Positions 13,809 to 24,800 of a stretch of DNA of 64,000 nucleotides are shown in pieces. Source of the stretch: Lentinula raphanica (taxonomy: Eukaryota > Basidiomycota > Agaricomycetes > Agaricales > Omphalotaceae); contig JANVFP010000010.1 in the NCBI GenBank assembly GCA_027919835.1, positions 62,001-126,000 of the forward strand. Direction: 5' to 3'. The notes under the pieces are model-generated. The model was not told the origin of the DNA. It worked only from the letters and a program-made list of their open reading frames with translations, and made no database searches. A program made the translations under genes and the position numbers. Position 1 is the stretch's first letter. Every line of letters starts with the position of its first letter.

Positions 13809-16625
13809 TCAGAATGGGGCATTCACAATACTTGACCTGCTTGCCCCCACACCTAGAGACTGACGGGTAGGTTTCTTCAAAGCCTTCTTGTTCACTTGGA
13901 GAACATTGTTCTTCAATGCAACAATCTGATCGACCATCGTAAGTACATTTCAGAGAGCAACGATGATAAGGAACATACAATCTGTTTGTCATCCCCGAAC
14001 CTAAAGTTATCCTGAACGACCGTGTCCTCGTATTTCTTAATTTCATATCGATCAAGCAACCCCTTCTTGACTTTGGCAAAGTCCCAGGCGATTACGAACA
14101 CCCCGGTAGATGTCACAATGGCGTTCTCTTCTTGACCCTCCCCAGTATTAAACCTAAAAAGTTGCAAGGTGAGCAAAATCAAGCAAGGCGGGATTTTTTC
14201 CACTCGATGTTCACCTTGCAGGCGTGAAAGAAATCTCATGGTTCATGTACGCAGCATGTTCGTTACGAAGTCGGAGCCGACGCGGGATAGGTTTCGCTGT
14301 GGCGGGGAAACTGCGATCGAAGCCTAAGCTCCCTTGATATTTGCCTTCCCCAATTAAGGTATCAATAAGCAGCAAGTACGTCTTCGTTGTCGCGACTATC
14401 CAGCGGCCATCTGCGGTGGCATCGATACCAATGATAGGATCACCCAACGGAGGCAGAGCCGTCTTTGCGTTCTTTCCGATAGAATCAAACAGACGTATGT
14501 CCCCCTTTTCGCTCGCGACAGCTAGCTTTCCAGATGCAGTAGTCGCCACGCCCGAGAACTTGTTCTTGCCGGCATATTGCTTGTATTGACTATCGACCAT
14601 CTTCGTACCTGAAACACGGGGATCGATGCGGAATAGAGCGTTATGTGATGCTCCAACGAGCGTTTGCTCGTGTGTGGTGGGTGCAAATTTATCTGTTGGT
14701 GCGATGTGGCTGACGGCAATATCGTCGTGGACTTTCCATTCTTCGACAATTTTTCCATACTCGAGGTCTGCCTGGTATAGCGAATGCGGATTTGCAGGAT
14801 TCATCATTATCATCTTCGTATCTTGATCGTGCAGCATAACCTTGAACGAACAGTTTAGAATGACGGGGATACGCGAAGCATTTTGACTTACATTCTCAGG
14901 TTTAAACGCTTGTTTTTCTTTCGGTGTCTGTATCCTACTCAACGAAGAAGCATATATCATCGAACCAGCATCTGGATTATGTCGGAAGACACCAATGTTG
15001 TTACCGCGGACAACAAAGGCATTGTCTCCTCGATAACCGACGGTGAGCTGAGAATTGCTGTCGCCTGTTAGTCGCTGTGGATCTTCTTCTTCGTCATAGT
15101 CGTCCTCTTCTTCGGACTCACTTTCTTCTGTGAATACCTCAGTTAACGAAGGGGAGATTGGGTCAGTCAAGATTGCACATACCATCAGGATCTAATTCAG
15201 ACAAGACTTCCTCTTCATCTTCTTCCTCATCCTCGATATCCAGCATCTCTACATCCTCGTTGGTCGAGCTCATCACATATCTCTTATCCTCTTCTTTGAT
15301 CTTGTTGAAAGGCATCTGGTTGAGTGTCTCCCATCCACATTCCATATACTTCTCGCAAAACCTCCTGTATTCCTCCTCCGAATGAAAAGCAAACAACCAG
15401 CTGCTCACATCTTGGCCTTCTTTGACATGATTCCAGGTGACCGATCGCATTCGGGGATTGAACTTGGGGTTCATGCTAGAGGTAAATTTATGGTCCAGTA
15501 AGATACCCGCGTCATCAGTAGACGCGCATAAGGAATAATCAAATTGGCCGGTCTTGACGATATGAGCTGAGAAGATTCCTTGATTGACGAAGCCTTCTTC
15601 ACCCTCCCAGTGGTAAAGCTCAACCTCCTCTATTTCGTACACCGGGGTTCCAGGGAATTGCTTGACCACGGAAGCTTTCTCTTTGCCTTTAGGGGAAGTT
15701 GTGTTGGTTGGCGGTGGAGGTTTCACCTCTTCCACAGATGAAGTGGAGGGAGCTCGGGTAACTTTACGCCTTGGGGGAGGTTTCTTCCTAGTTGAAGGTC
15801 TTATCGCGTATCAGACGCAAGTTCAGATGAGAGTCAGAGGACAAACGCACTTGTAGACAAACTCTTCTAGATCTGGTTCATTGATACTATCCGCGGTGCG
15901 CATGTATTTGCGCTCGTACATCGCCCTATACATGCAAGTCTCAAAGAATGCTTTCGTCGGTTCGTTGATGCCGGTTGCGACAAATTCGTAAAACTCGTCC
16001 ACATCGCCAGCTAGGTCTCGCCACACAAAGTTGGGTTCACCTTCGTTTGTCTTGTCGGTTCGGAATTCAAGTTCTTGGCTGATAAGATATACGCGTTCTT
16101 CGTCGGCTGGAGAGCAATGAGATCAGTCAGATCAGAGATTTTTCTCATACTCACTCTCTTCCTCATCTTCCAAAAGCTCCTGATCGCCTTCTTCGTAAAC
16201 TCTGGTGATAACAAGCTGAAAGTTATGTTCCATGTTTGGGACGCGACGGATTGTCGCCATGGCTTCATTGAAACTTTGCAATGGTATCAGATCATTGCTA
16301 TCATCGTAGAATAGGTTGCACGTACATGCACTCTCTATCAGTGCGAATATTACCCGGTCGGAGGATATACAGTTGACCTGTTGAAATCTTGACAACTTGG
16401 GAAGCGTAGAATGAGGCAAACGCGACAAATATCCTGTGAGAAGCGACGAACCTTCAGCAGCATTTGGATCCTCTGCATATTAAGCCACCAATTAATAAAC
16501 GATCAAGGGAAAAGAAGATAGACACGGTGACGAACGCCAAACTTTGCCAATCACTGCAGAAAAGAGATCAGTATGGATATCCTCAGTATCGAAAGCAAAA
16601 TCATACAGCTTCTGAAAATATTCAT
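13809..16625 (-). CDS. VID27: VID27 family protein
   Basis: Cytoplasmic fungal and plant protein linked in yeast to vacuolar import and degradation. It has a PH-like N-terminal part and a C-terminal WD40-like beta-propeller. The N-terminus is rebuilt from tiny exons: a 19-nt first exon at 16607-16625 (MNIFRS), an exon encoding LIGKVW, a 21-nt exon at 16452-16472 (DPNAAE) and VVKISTGQLYILRPGNI. Then come MATIRRVP..FQLVITRVYEEG and DEFYEFVATGINEPTKAFFE. An acidic linker (about 15070-15260) precedes the propeller, with landmarks VMLHDQDTKMIMMNPANPHS, YKQYAGKNKFSGVATT and VFVIAWDFAKVKKGLLDRYE. It ends KKPTRQSLGVGAS..NAPF. All diagnostic blocks of the family are present. Confidence 0.93.
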
Positions 16626-16826
16626 GATGGCAAAGAAGGACCGAAGGACAGATGCAAGGATAATGGAAATACAAAGGGAAAGTACTTTCGCCACTGACTT
16701 CACGACAACAGCTTGCATCAATACCACGTGATTAGTTCTCACGGGTTCTTCCTTCCTCGTCTGACATGTTGACTCAGACACAACTTGAACTTGTTCGTTC
16801 ACAAACCTCACGCGCGCCCCGCGAGC

Positions 16827-17175
16827 ATGTCGTCAAATCCTGGAAGTCCATTTGCCAATCAAAAGAATAAGAGCACAAATGTAAGAAAACCACGCTGGCT
16901 TTCCCGAACTCTTCCATTCACCCTCAATTCTGCAGTCTAATGAAAGTTCTTCACCCTCGTCCACACTCTCTGGATCTTCCAACAACATCTTGAGCACCAG
17001 TCTTCACACATTAGCTCAAGAAGCCTCCCGCACATCACTGCGGGGTATGTTCCCTTCCTCGAACTCGAACATCATCGGCACGAGGAAACCTATCATTCGC
17101 TCCGATCCTTCGATACTCACATGTTTTGACCCGGCTGACAAGGAGTTATATGATTTATGGGCACCCAAGAAATAA
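16827..17175 (+). CDS. Small Ser-rich protein of unknown function
   Basis: Two exons: ATG at 16827 encoding MSSNPGSPFANQKNKSTN, then a GTAAGA..GCAG intron, then an exon ending at TAA 17173-17175. The product is about 92 residues. The first half is Ser/Asn-rich and likely disordered. The C-terminus is more ordered in composition (RSDPSILTCFDPADKELYDL, ending WAPKK) and looks conserved rather than random. No family is recognised. It diverges from VID27 with about 200 bp between start codons. I infer that it is real from the clean intron and the sharp composition change at the stop. Confidence 0.6.
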
Positions 17176-17421
17176 GCTAGAGGACGAATAGGACTGCTTT
17201 GACTTCAACGATGATACGTGCTTTGAAAAATCCGAGGAGTCACCGTCAATTCACACATGGCACGCTTTGCTGACTGTTCGTTGTTGACTCGCGGGAAAAG
17301 ACAGCCGTGAGCTTCGAGCCGTGCCTGAGCCGTGCATATATTCAAGCACGATAATGACAGAGATATCGAGGACAACGGATCCGAATGAACTAGCATTCAC
17401 GCTCTTTTCCTTCCAACACCC

Positions 17422-18762
17422 ATGTACCACCCTCCTAGCCTTAGGCTGCTGTGGATTTTGTCCATAGCAGTCTCTGTCTTGGCCACCCAGAAAACAACAT
17501 TACCACGGCCTGCAGACCCTTTTGCCGATCCAAGAGACGATCCATATAATCCATTACGCTATATCGCCTCTAATACTCTGACCGCCATCGCTTTCAGTTC
17601 AGTGACTTGAAGCTTTTATATTTTTTTGACGGTTTCATCGTTCTCACCGTATGATCAGGTCTCGTTCTTTTCGTTGCAATAGCACAATCAATGTGTATAT
17701 GGAAATGGGGAGGGAAGTTTATGTTGTCTATGACCATTGGAGCTTACAGTGAGTTGGACCCCATTTTCGAATAGAAGAACGACTGAAAGAGTCTTTAGCA
17801 TTTGCATTCGGGATCGGAACACGTTTTGGACTTCATTCACATCCTGAGTCCAAAGGAATATATATCGTGGAGTATCTATTCGTGGTCCTTTCAGTGTGTT
17901 TTAGATCTGTCCTCTGCGTCTGAACTGCTCGGTCGAAGCAATTCCACAGCCCTGCGCATTTATTGCGGCCGAATACGTGCTTTTGGGTCGTTTAGCACGC
18001 TATCTTCGATGCGACAACTACTTGCTCGTCACACCACGTCGAATCACTTTGACCTTCATTTCTTCGGATATCACTACATTCTTGATCCAGGTGTGTGATT
18101 AGCCTGCTCCCTTAACCTTCATGAACTCATCCTCAAATTTCAACGGATTTGGATAGGCAATAGGAGGTGCTATGTCAATATCTGCAAATGACGAACCTCT
18201 TGCTCTCGCTGGATCCAGAGTCAGTAGACGATGTCGATGGAATGTCATTAAATATCGACCTTGCTCACGACGTTCACAGGTGTTTCTGACAGGGCTCGCT
18301 TTACAACTGCTCTCATTCTTGGTCTTCACTTGCATTTTCTTGGTCTTCCTGTATCGCGTTCGAAGGTACCAACATGTGATCTACATGAAAGACCAGACAC
18401 TTGTTTGGTACAAAGACTGGCGCGCGCTTGCTGGAATTATGATTGTAAGCTGTATAGGGATTCTAGTACGTGGACGTTGTTTTTGTTATGGCAATTTGAC
18501 GATTAATGCTTTCTGTTATTCCCAGATTCGTTCGGTGTATAGGACTATTGAACTATCGGAAGGCTTCCAGGGACGCCTCGCTACCTCTGAGCCGTTCTTT
18601 TACGGACTCGATACCCTTCCGCTTTTCATCGCGATTGTAGTCTATCTCCCGTTCTGGCCGGGAAGGTTTATACCTCCATTCACCGAGTTAGCGGAGAAAG
18701 AGAACTTGGGGGAAGAGGAGAAGAGAAACAGCAGTCAAGGCACTGTGGTCGAGCAGAGTTGA
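17422..18762 (+). CDS. RTA1-like 7TM lipid exporter family protein
   Basis: Fungal seven-helix membrane protein of the RTA1/RSB1/RTM1 family, whose members are linked to resistance to toxic lipids or to sphingoid-base release. An N-terminal signal-like segment (LRLLWILSIAVSVLA) precedes a Pro/Asp-rich lumenal stretch. Helices follow in spliced exons: GLVLFVAIAQSMCIW, YIVEYLFVVLS, CAFIAAEYVLLGRLARYL, FLTGLALQLLSFLVFTCIF and ALAGIMIVSCIGIL. The family hallmark IRSVYRTIELSEGFQGRLAT comes before the last helix, LPLFIAIVVYLPFWPG. The C-terminal tail is charged. Introns of about 50-60 nt were traced near 17600, 17750, 17886 and 18470. The substrate cannot be told from sequence. Confidence 0.9.
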
Positions 18763-18876
18763 GATTTCCTGTCGGCTTGGGTCATATTGTGAGAGAAGTA
18801 TATTATATATGGTTAATACTAGATCGTCCGTCAGTATTCTTTTGGGGCATGTTCATCGGTTGAATCGCACATACAA

Positions 18877-19551
18877 TTATAGAGACTCCAAAAACGCTGC
18901 AAGATTTGTTTGACCGTTGCTCGAAGCATTTTTCGCCTTCTCCTCTTTGGCTCTGTTCTGGGCCAACATCTCGTGCAGACCGCTCTTTTTCTTTGGTCGT
19001 GATTTGGATTTGACAGGGACAGAGATAGAGTCGGATTTGGCACTAGATCGCGAAGAGTTGACAAGCTGAGGTGAGGTAGGCTGTTGTTGCGCTGATAGCG
19101 CGTGAAAACCAATATGAGGAGCGTCTGTTTCTGGAATAGCGTTGACGGTTGCAAGATCATGATGAGGCCGTTTTGAATCGTCTGCTTTGGAGGATAAGGA
19201 AGGCTTCCGTATGGGGAACAAAGATGCCGGCTCTGAGTCTAGGTCGAAATAAGTGACATTTACCCAGCCGCATTGCAAACACGTAGATTGTCGTGCCCTT
19301 GAACTGCTGCTACCGTTGTGTATGCGTGTAGGTGCATCTGTTCGTCGTCTTTTGATTCGAACAATCCTGGTGCTGCTGTCACCATCGAACAAATAGAACC
19401 CGCATTGAGCGCAATGATGAGCCTGGGAATCAGTATTTGTTGGCTCTGTCGATATTTTACGGATTCTTCGAGTGTGTAAAGCAGCGAGAGCAGGCGACAC
19501 CGACTGTAGAGTGTAAGGGATAGAATTTTGAAATTTAGCAGTGACGTCCAT
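18877..19551 (-). CDS. RNase P/MRP subunit-like protein (RPR2/SNM1/RPP21 family)
   Basis: A single open frame starting at the ATG at 19551, about 224 residues. The N-terminal part has a helix with basic end (SPALAALHTRRIRKI) and then a four-cysteine zinc ribbon, CAQCGFYLFDGDSSTRIVRI ... CLQCGW. This is the arrangement of the RPR2/SNM1/RPP21 family of RNase P and RNase MRP protein subunits, which act in tRNA and rRNA precursor cleavage. The C-terminal half is disordered and basic (KSKSRPKKKSGLHEMLAQN) and ends NLAAFLESL. Assignment rests on the Cys pattern and the StrvRikr-like block between the Cys pairs; the exact member (Rpr2, Rpp21 or Snm1) cannot be decided. Confidence 0.7.
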   Translation of the reverse strand: MDVTAKFQNSIPYTLQSVSPALAALHTRRIRKISTEPTNTDSQAHHCAQCGFYLFDGDSSTRIVRIKRRRTDAPTRIHNGSSSSRARQSTCLQCGWVNVTYFDLDSEPASLFPIRKPSLSSKADDSKRPHHDLATVNAIPETDAPHIGFHALSAQQQPTSPQLVNSSRSSAKSDSISVPVKSKSRPKKKSGLHEMLAQNRAKEEKAKNASSNGQTNLAAFLESL

Positions 19552-19723
19552 GGGTAAAAAGAACTTTGATAAAAAAAACAAAGTACAGTACAATGAGCGG
19601 AAAGGGACAATGATACAAGCACGTGATGAGTCAAAGCTTCTCTTTGTTCTTTCATCTCAATTGATTTCTAGCTAGAACAAAAAGGTCTGCGATGAAGATG
19701 GCCTTATTTCTTACTTGTCCATC

Positions 19724-21361
19724 ATGCTCGCCACAAACTCTCATCCTCACGACTTACACGCTCCTCCTACATCGTTTTCCTTAATGAACTCGCGTTCTAC
19801 CTCCAATCTCTCTCTCAAATCTTCTCGCAGCCGCAAACATTCTCTCACTCTCTCGAACACTATGGGCTGGCTTTCACGACACTCTACACAGTCTTCACTC
19901 TCCTCTTTCTACAAAGGGAACAGGAACGTACCTCCTCCAGCTGCAGATTCAAAGCAGCACAAACCGGCCAGAAGCATTGAACTAGTGTCCAGTGCTCGGC
20001 ACGGTCCTCTTGGATCGGGCGCTACAGTGGTAAGAACCCCAGAGGAAGCTTTGCATAACTCTGGCGTCGACAATAAACCTTTGATGCAACGCTCCTCTTC
20101 TTCACCTACTCCCGTTCCGCCCAGACCAACTTTACACCGTTCTGCTACCTCTGGATCAAAGCCGCTGGAAAGTCCCCCACTTCCAGCCATTCCAATCGAC
20201 CCTCCTGAATCATATGTGGGCCCAGAAGATGATGACTATGACGAGGATAACGATGATATGCTCACTGCGTCTGCAGGGATGTCTTGGCCAACTCCGCCTT
20301 CAGCACCCGTTCCTCTTCCTCCCGCCCCATCGGCTTCTAGCCTTAGATCATCTCTCAAATACAAATACAAATCCAGCTCCGACGTCCTCCGTGTACCAGC
20401 ACTTCCTGCGCATGTTGCTCAGTCTCCACAACCACCATTTGAGCCGGTTCTGATGTCCGATGTACCTACAGGAGTGGCTGATCCTTCTGCTGTCCTGGTG
20501 ACTCTCGAAACCTCTACTACCTCGTACAAAACCACGTTCAAGACATTAACTTCACGCCCTTCTCATCTGGCTAATTGCCTACTTGCTCTATTACCAAGGC
20601 CGCGGCGGGATTCTGACGCATCGTCGGTATATTCTACGGCTAGCGACGATATGTTATCCTATCGGGAACACCTCGTTTCACAGGGTCTTCTCCCACAGAC
20701 ACCTGTCAATATTCATATATTCCTCGATCGACCCAGTGCACCGTGAGTGGCCCTCCGTTCATTTGACCATTGATACCCTCATTGAACTGCAATTACTTCC
20801 AGATACCTGCACTTATTAAGCTATCTCCGTTCTCCTGTCGGAAGTGCGGATGCTCCCGAGACTCTCCCAAGAGCCGTGCAGCTTCATCCGGCGAACTCCC
20901 AGAGCCGGCTTGAGGCACTCTTGGAACTCCGCGACGAAGCATCCTATCTCGATCTCGAGGACCTCTATAAGCTCTGCTCGGACGAAATCCGTCAAAGACA
21001 GCCCGTGCTGCAGCCTCGTTTGCCTCGCACGCATTCCCGTGGACAAAACTCTAACTCCAGCAGTGCAGGATATGGCATGGATAGTCAGCATACTTCGCTG
21101 TCTAGTATGAACACGCTCCTCGATCGTTCCACTCATTCACCTTCTCATGTTCGAGCGAGGGAGCTTAGTACGATATCCGATGACCGCGCGCCGATGGTGA
21201 AAGAGTATTCTGATTTTCAGTCTCAAGTACAACCCGCTAGCAAACGTTCACCTCCTACGCCTGAGTCGTGGAAGGATGGCCGCAATTCTGGTTCCAGTAC
21301 TAGTACAAGAGGAGCGCGGCGGAGAGATTTAATGTGTTCCCCTCCAGCTGGCTGGATCTAG
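19724..21361 (+). CDS. KCTD-type BTB domain protein, Ser/Pro-rich
   Basis: Two exons joined at about 20742-20801 (donor ACC/GTGAGT; the codon CCA is completed across the junction, giving DRPSAPYLHLLSYLRSP). About the first 240 residues are low complexity, with Ser- and Pro-rich stretches (RSSSSPTPVPPRP) and an acidic patch (EDDDYDEDNDD). The later part fits a BTB/T1 fold of the KCTD type: VLVTLETSTTSYKTTFKTL, IFLDRPSAPYLHLLSYLRSP and LLELRDEASYLDLEDLY match the beta-strand, ifDR..F..iL.yLR and EAxYxxLxxL signatures. KCTD proteins often act as cullin-3 adaptors; that role is inference here. The Ser-rich C-terminus ends RRDLMCSPPAGWI. Confidence 0.7.
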
Positions 21362-21810
21362 TTGTTACACTATGTTCTTGTTATCTCCAATCTTGTCTCA
21401 TTACATTCCATCATTCCCTTCCTTCACCACTTTACATGTATCCACTCATTACTTACTGTAAAGCTCGTATCGATCAGTCTTTGATAAGTCTCAATAATGT
21501 ATTCGCTTTCATCTCATTCGACGAGTCGTAAAGGCATAAATTTCTCTCGATATCGAACTCAGAAGGACAATGTACACGATAAAATACAAGCTACGCAGCA
21601 TGAACGGGTTCACTAGTGTGTACTTATGTTCGAGGAATCCGTATTATATGTGAGCCGACAGAACAGCCCAAGAGCATGAACCTGATCAAAGTGATTGCGG
21701 ATAAGGAGAGAGGACAGTGAAAGAATGAAGTCAGACAAATTTGAAGGACTATAGGTAAAAATACAAGGTTCAGGAGGACATTATCGAGGAGCGGCAAGGC
21801 TGCTCAGGCT
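21362..21810. other. Intergenic region, convergent 3' ends
   Basis: About 450 bp between the BTB gene and the SSD1 stop codon. AT-rich, with no credible reading frame or repeat. Likely the 3' untranslated regions of the two genes. Confidence 0.4.
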
Positions 21811-24800
21811 TCAATTCTTGTGCTCCGCATAAGGGTTCACACTATACACCTTTATGACAGGAGGACTCTTGGTCAAGTCAGCGGTGACGATGACCTAAAA
21901 AGCAAATTAATACCCAGAGAGCATACAAGGACATAGAATACTAACAGGGACAGTCATCAATTCACGAATGTCTTGAATCTTGTGACCAGAAGGTCCATTT
22001 CTAAGGCCCTCGAAAACAGGCGCAGGCTTAGCGATCGACAACAGCCTCTGCTTTGACGTCTCTGGCTCTGCAGATTGGTTGGCACGACCAAGAATAACCT
22101 CATCCTCTTCAGCATCGTCCTCATCGAACAGAGCTTTTTCGTCATGGACTGATCGGGAGGTGACTTCCATCTTGAGCGCGTGTTGCTCAGCATTTTGTTT
22201 GATTTTCCTCAAATGTTCGTCGTCACTGTTTTCAGCCAACCAGGTTATCACATCTTTGTTCGACCAATAGATCTGAAGTGTATGCGTGTGTTCGTCGTAG
22301 ACATGATTCTGGTCGGGTTGGGATGTGTTTTAGATTATGGTTTAGTAAAAAATCACAAGAATGAGTAAACTTACGTCGATCGGCATTTGGTCAACATGAA
22401 CACGCTTTTCGATTCCAAACTCGGGAACAAGAACGTCGAAGGCAGCGTCTAGCACGTTGACAACTTTGGCTTGACGAATAACAGGACCATAGCGTTGTGT
22501 GAGGTCAGAAATGAGCACACATAAGTATAGGTGCGTCGATTGCTCCTGTGCCAGAGAAGCACAGTCCCGTTTGCTACATGGAAAGATAAGCCAGTGAAAA
22601 CGTGCGGTAGCAATTTCTCCTACATGTTACATTGCTGGGCTACCTTAGCCACAGCATCACGATCCATGACGAATTTAGGATCAGCTAAGGAGAACTGTAG
22701 TAAGCAACATGTACGCGGTACAGAATGAATGACTGACCCCCTCCTTGAAGGATTGACTCGAGTTGACGATGAACAAGGAGATCAGCATATCGTCGTAATG
22801 GTGAAGTGAAGTGGGTGTACAAAGGAACGTTCAAGGCATAATGCTGGTATTTGGCGATATCGAGCATTCCGCTACAGAAGTACTTCGCACGTTGAGTAGC
22901 TTTGAAAGATAGCAGTTCCAACAATCTTCTGGCAGTGGGATCACGTATGCTGTCGAAGGAGCGCATCATGGCGCCGGAGCTCGAAGTATCCATTTGATAG
23001 CCAAGGCGCTCGGCACGTTCCAAAAATGTGTTCTATGATGAGGGAATGTTATCTATGCAGACGGAAGGAAAGTGATGTAAAAGGACTTACAAGGCGTCGT
23101 TCAAGGGGATTATCATGCCGACGAAGCAAGGCTTGCTCTGGTAAATGAACGGCGACATGTTGAGCGACCGACAAGTTGGTGAGAAGCATGAACTGAAATC
23201 AAGTATCTTAGTGTGTTGAAAATTGGTAAGTGTCTCCGAATTTACCTCTTCAATCAATTCTTGAGCGTCATTTCGCTCACGTTGCCAGCAGTCAATTGGA
23301 ATTCCAGTGTCATCCAGCTTGAATTGCAACTGAAGAGATTCTAACACCAAAGCGCCGTTGTTATATCGCTCTTGGCGCAACTTCTTCGCAAGGCCATGCA
23401 GAATTTTGATATCGTGTTCGATGTCAATAGCATTATGCTCAGGAGTGACGGGAACCTCGCCGAGTGTTTTGCCTTCAATGACATTTTGAGCGTCTTCATA
23501 CGAAAGTTGAGTAGCAGTTCTACGATTATAGGGAAGCGTATTGGTTGAGGGTCAAGGTCATCACAAAATGAAACATACCGAATGATAGTCTTTCCAAACC
23601 ATTTATTGATGAGTTTAGCATCCTTACTGAGGGTGAAGACAACAGAGAAAGCCAGGCGATCATGACCAGGGACAAGGCTGCAAAGCTGTTCACTGAGAGC
23701 AGGAGGAAGCATAGGGACGGAGCGTTGAACGAGGTAAACACTGGTAGCCCGTTTGCGAGCGTCCCGATCCAAAGCAGTATTTGTTTTGACGAAGTAGGAG
23801 ACATCGGTAATGTGGACGCCGACTTCGTAATTTCCATCTTCAGTCAGCTTGATGGATAACGCATCATCCAAATCTTTGGCGGTAGCAGGATCAATGGTGA
23901 AGACCCGAGTTTCACGAAGGTCTTTTCGGACCTCGAATTCGTGTTCGGGAATACTGTATGGATTCGAGACGCTGTTAGAGAGACTCTGCGACATGACATG
24001 ATTGCACTTACGTCCAAGGTATTGGCGGTAGACATTTCAAAACGTTCTCAGTGAAATCTTCGGTTGGGAAATTACAGTCTTTCAAAAGTGCACTAGTTTC
24101 CACTTCAATATCACCAATGGGGCCGAGTTCCTCGACCAGAGTACCGAAAGGATGTAAAGAACTAATGGGCTATCAAATGCACGCTGATCAGTTACTTCGG
24201 TACAAGTAATTAGGACAAATGACTTGCGTGGCGCTTGATACAAGCAACGAAGAGCTTGTTCACATAGGCATCCGAGTTCTGTACGAAATCAGGGGGTGCC
24301 TGCTCGGTGGGGATAGCGATAAGCGGAACTCGCTTATCAGTGGGCTTGAACCAGACAATTTTAGGACGTTCAATAGGTGCACGCCTGGGCTCATCGCCTT
24401 TGTCTCCTTCACGTTCGCGACGTTCAGCCTCTTGCTTTTCCTTGGTAGCGGCAGAGGAAGGACGTAGAAGACCGAGGGTTCCAGAGAACAATTGGCCAGG
24501 CATACGTTCTACCACAGCAACGACATGGCCAGCGAACTGGGGTTTCACGTCGTCTGTGACTCTGAAACATTTATTAGTGCCAGACGAATTAAGAAAGTAA
24601 GACGACAATTACTCTTCATCCTCAAAGAGAAGTAAGCCTTGACCTTCGACCTCAACATCATCTTTCTTTTTGTCGTCCTTGCGACCAGCGGTAGATTTGA
24701 CGTCGTAAGCGGCGTTCTCTTCCTTCTTCCTCTTTTTTTCTTCTTTTTCTTTCTTCGTGCCCCACACTTCATCGACATCAAGCAACTCAACAGCAACAAT

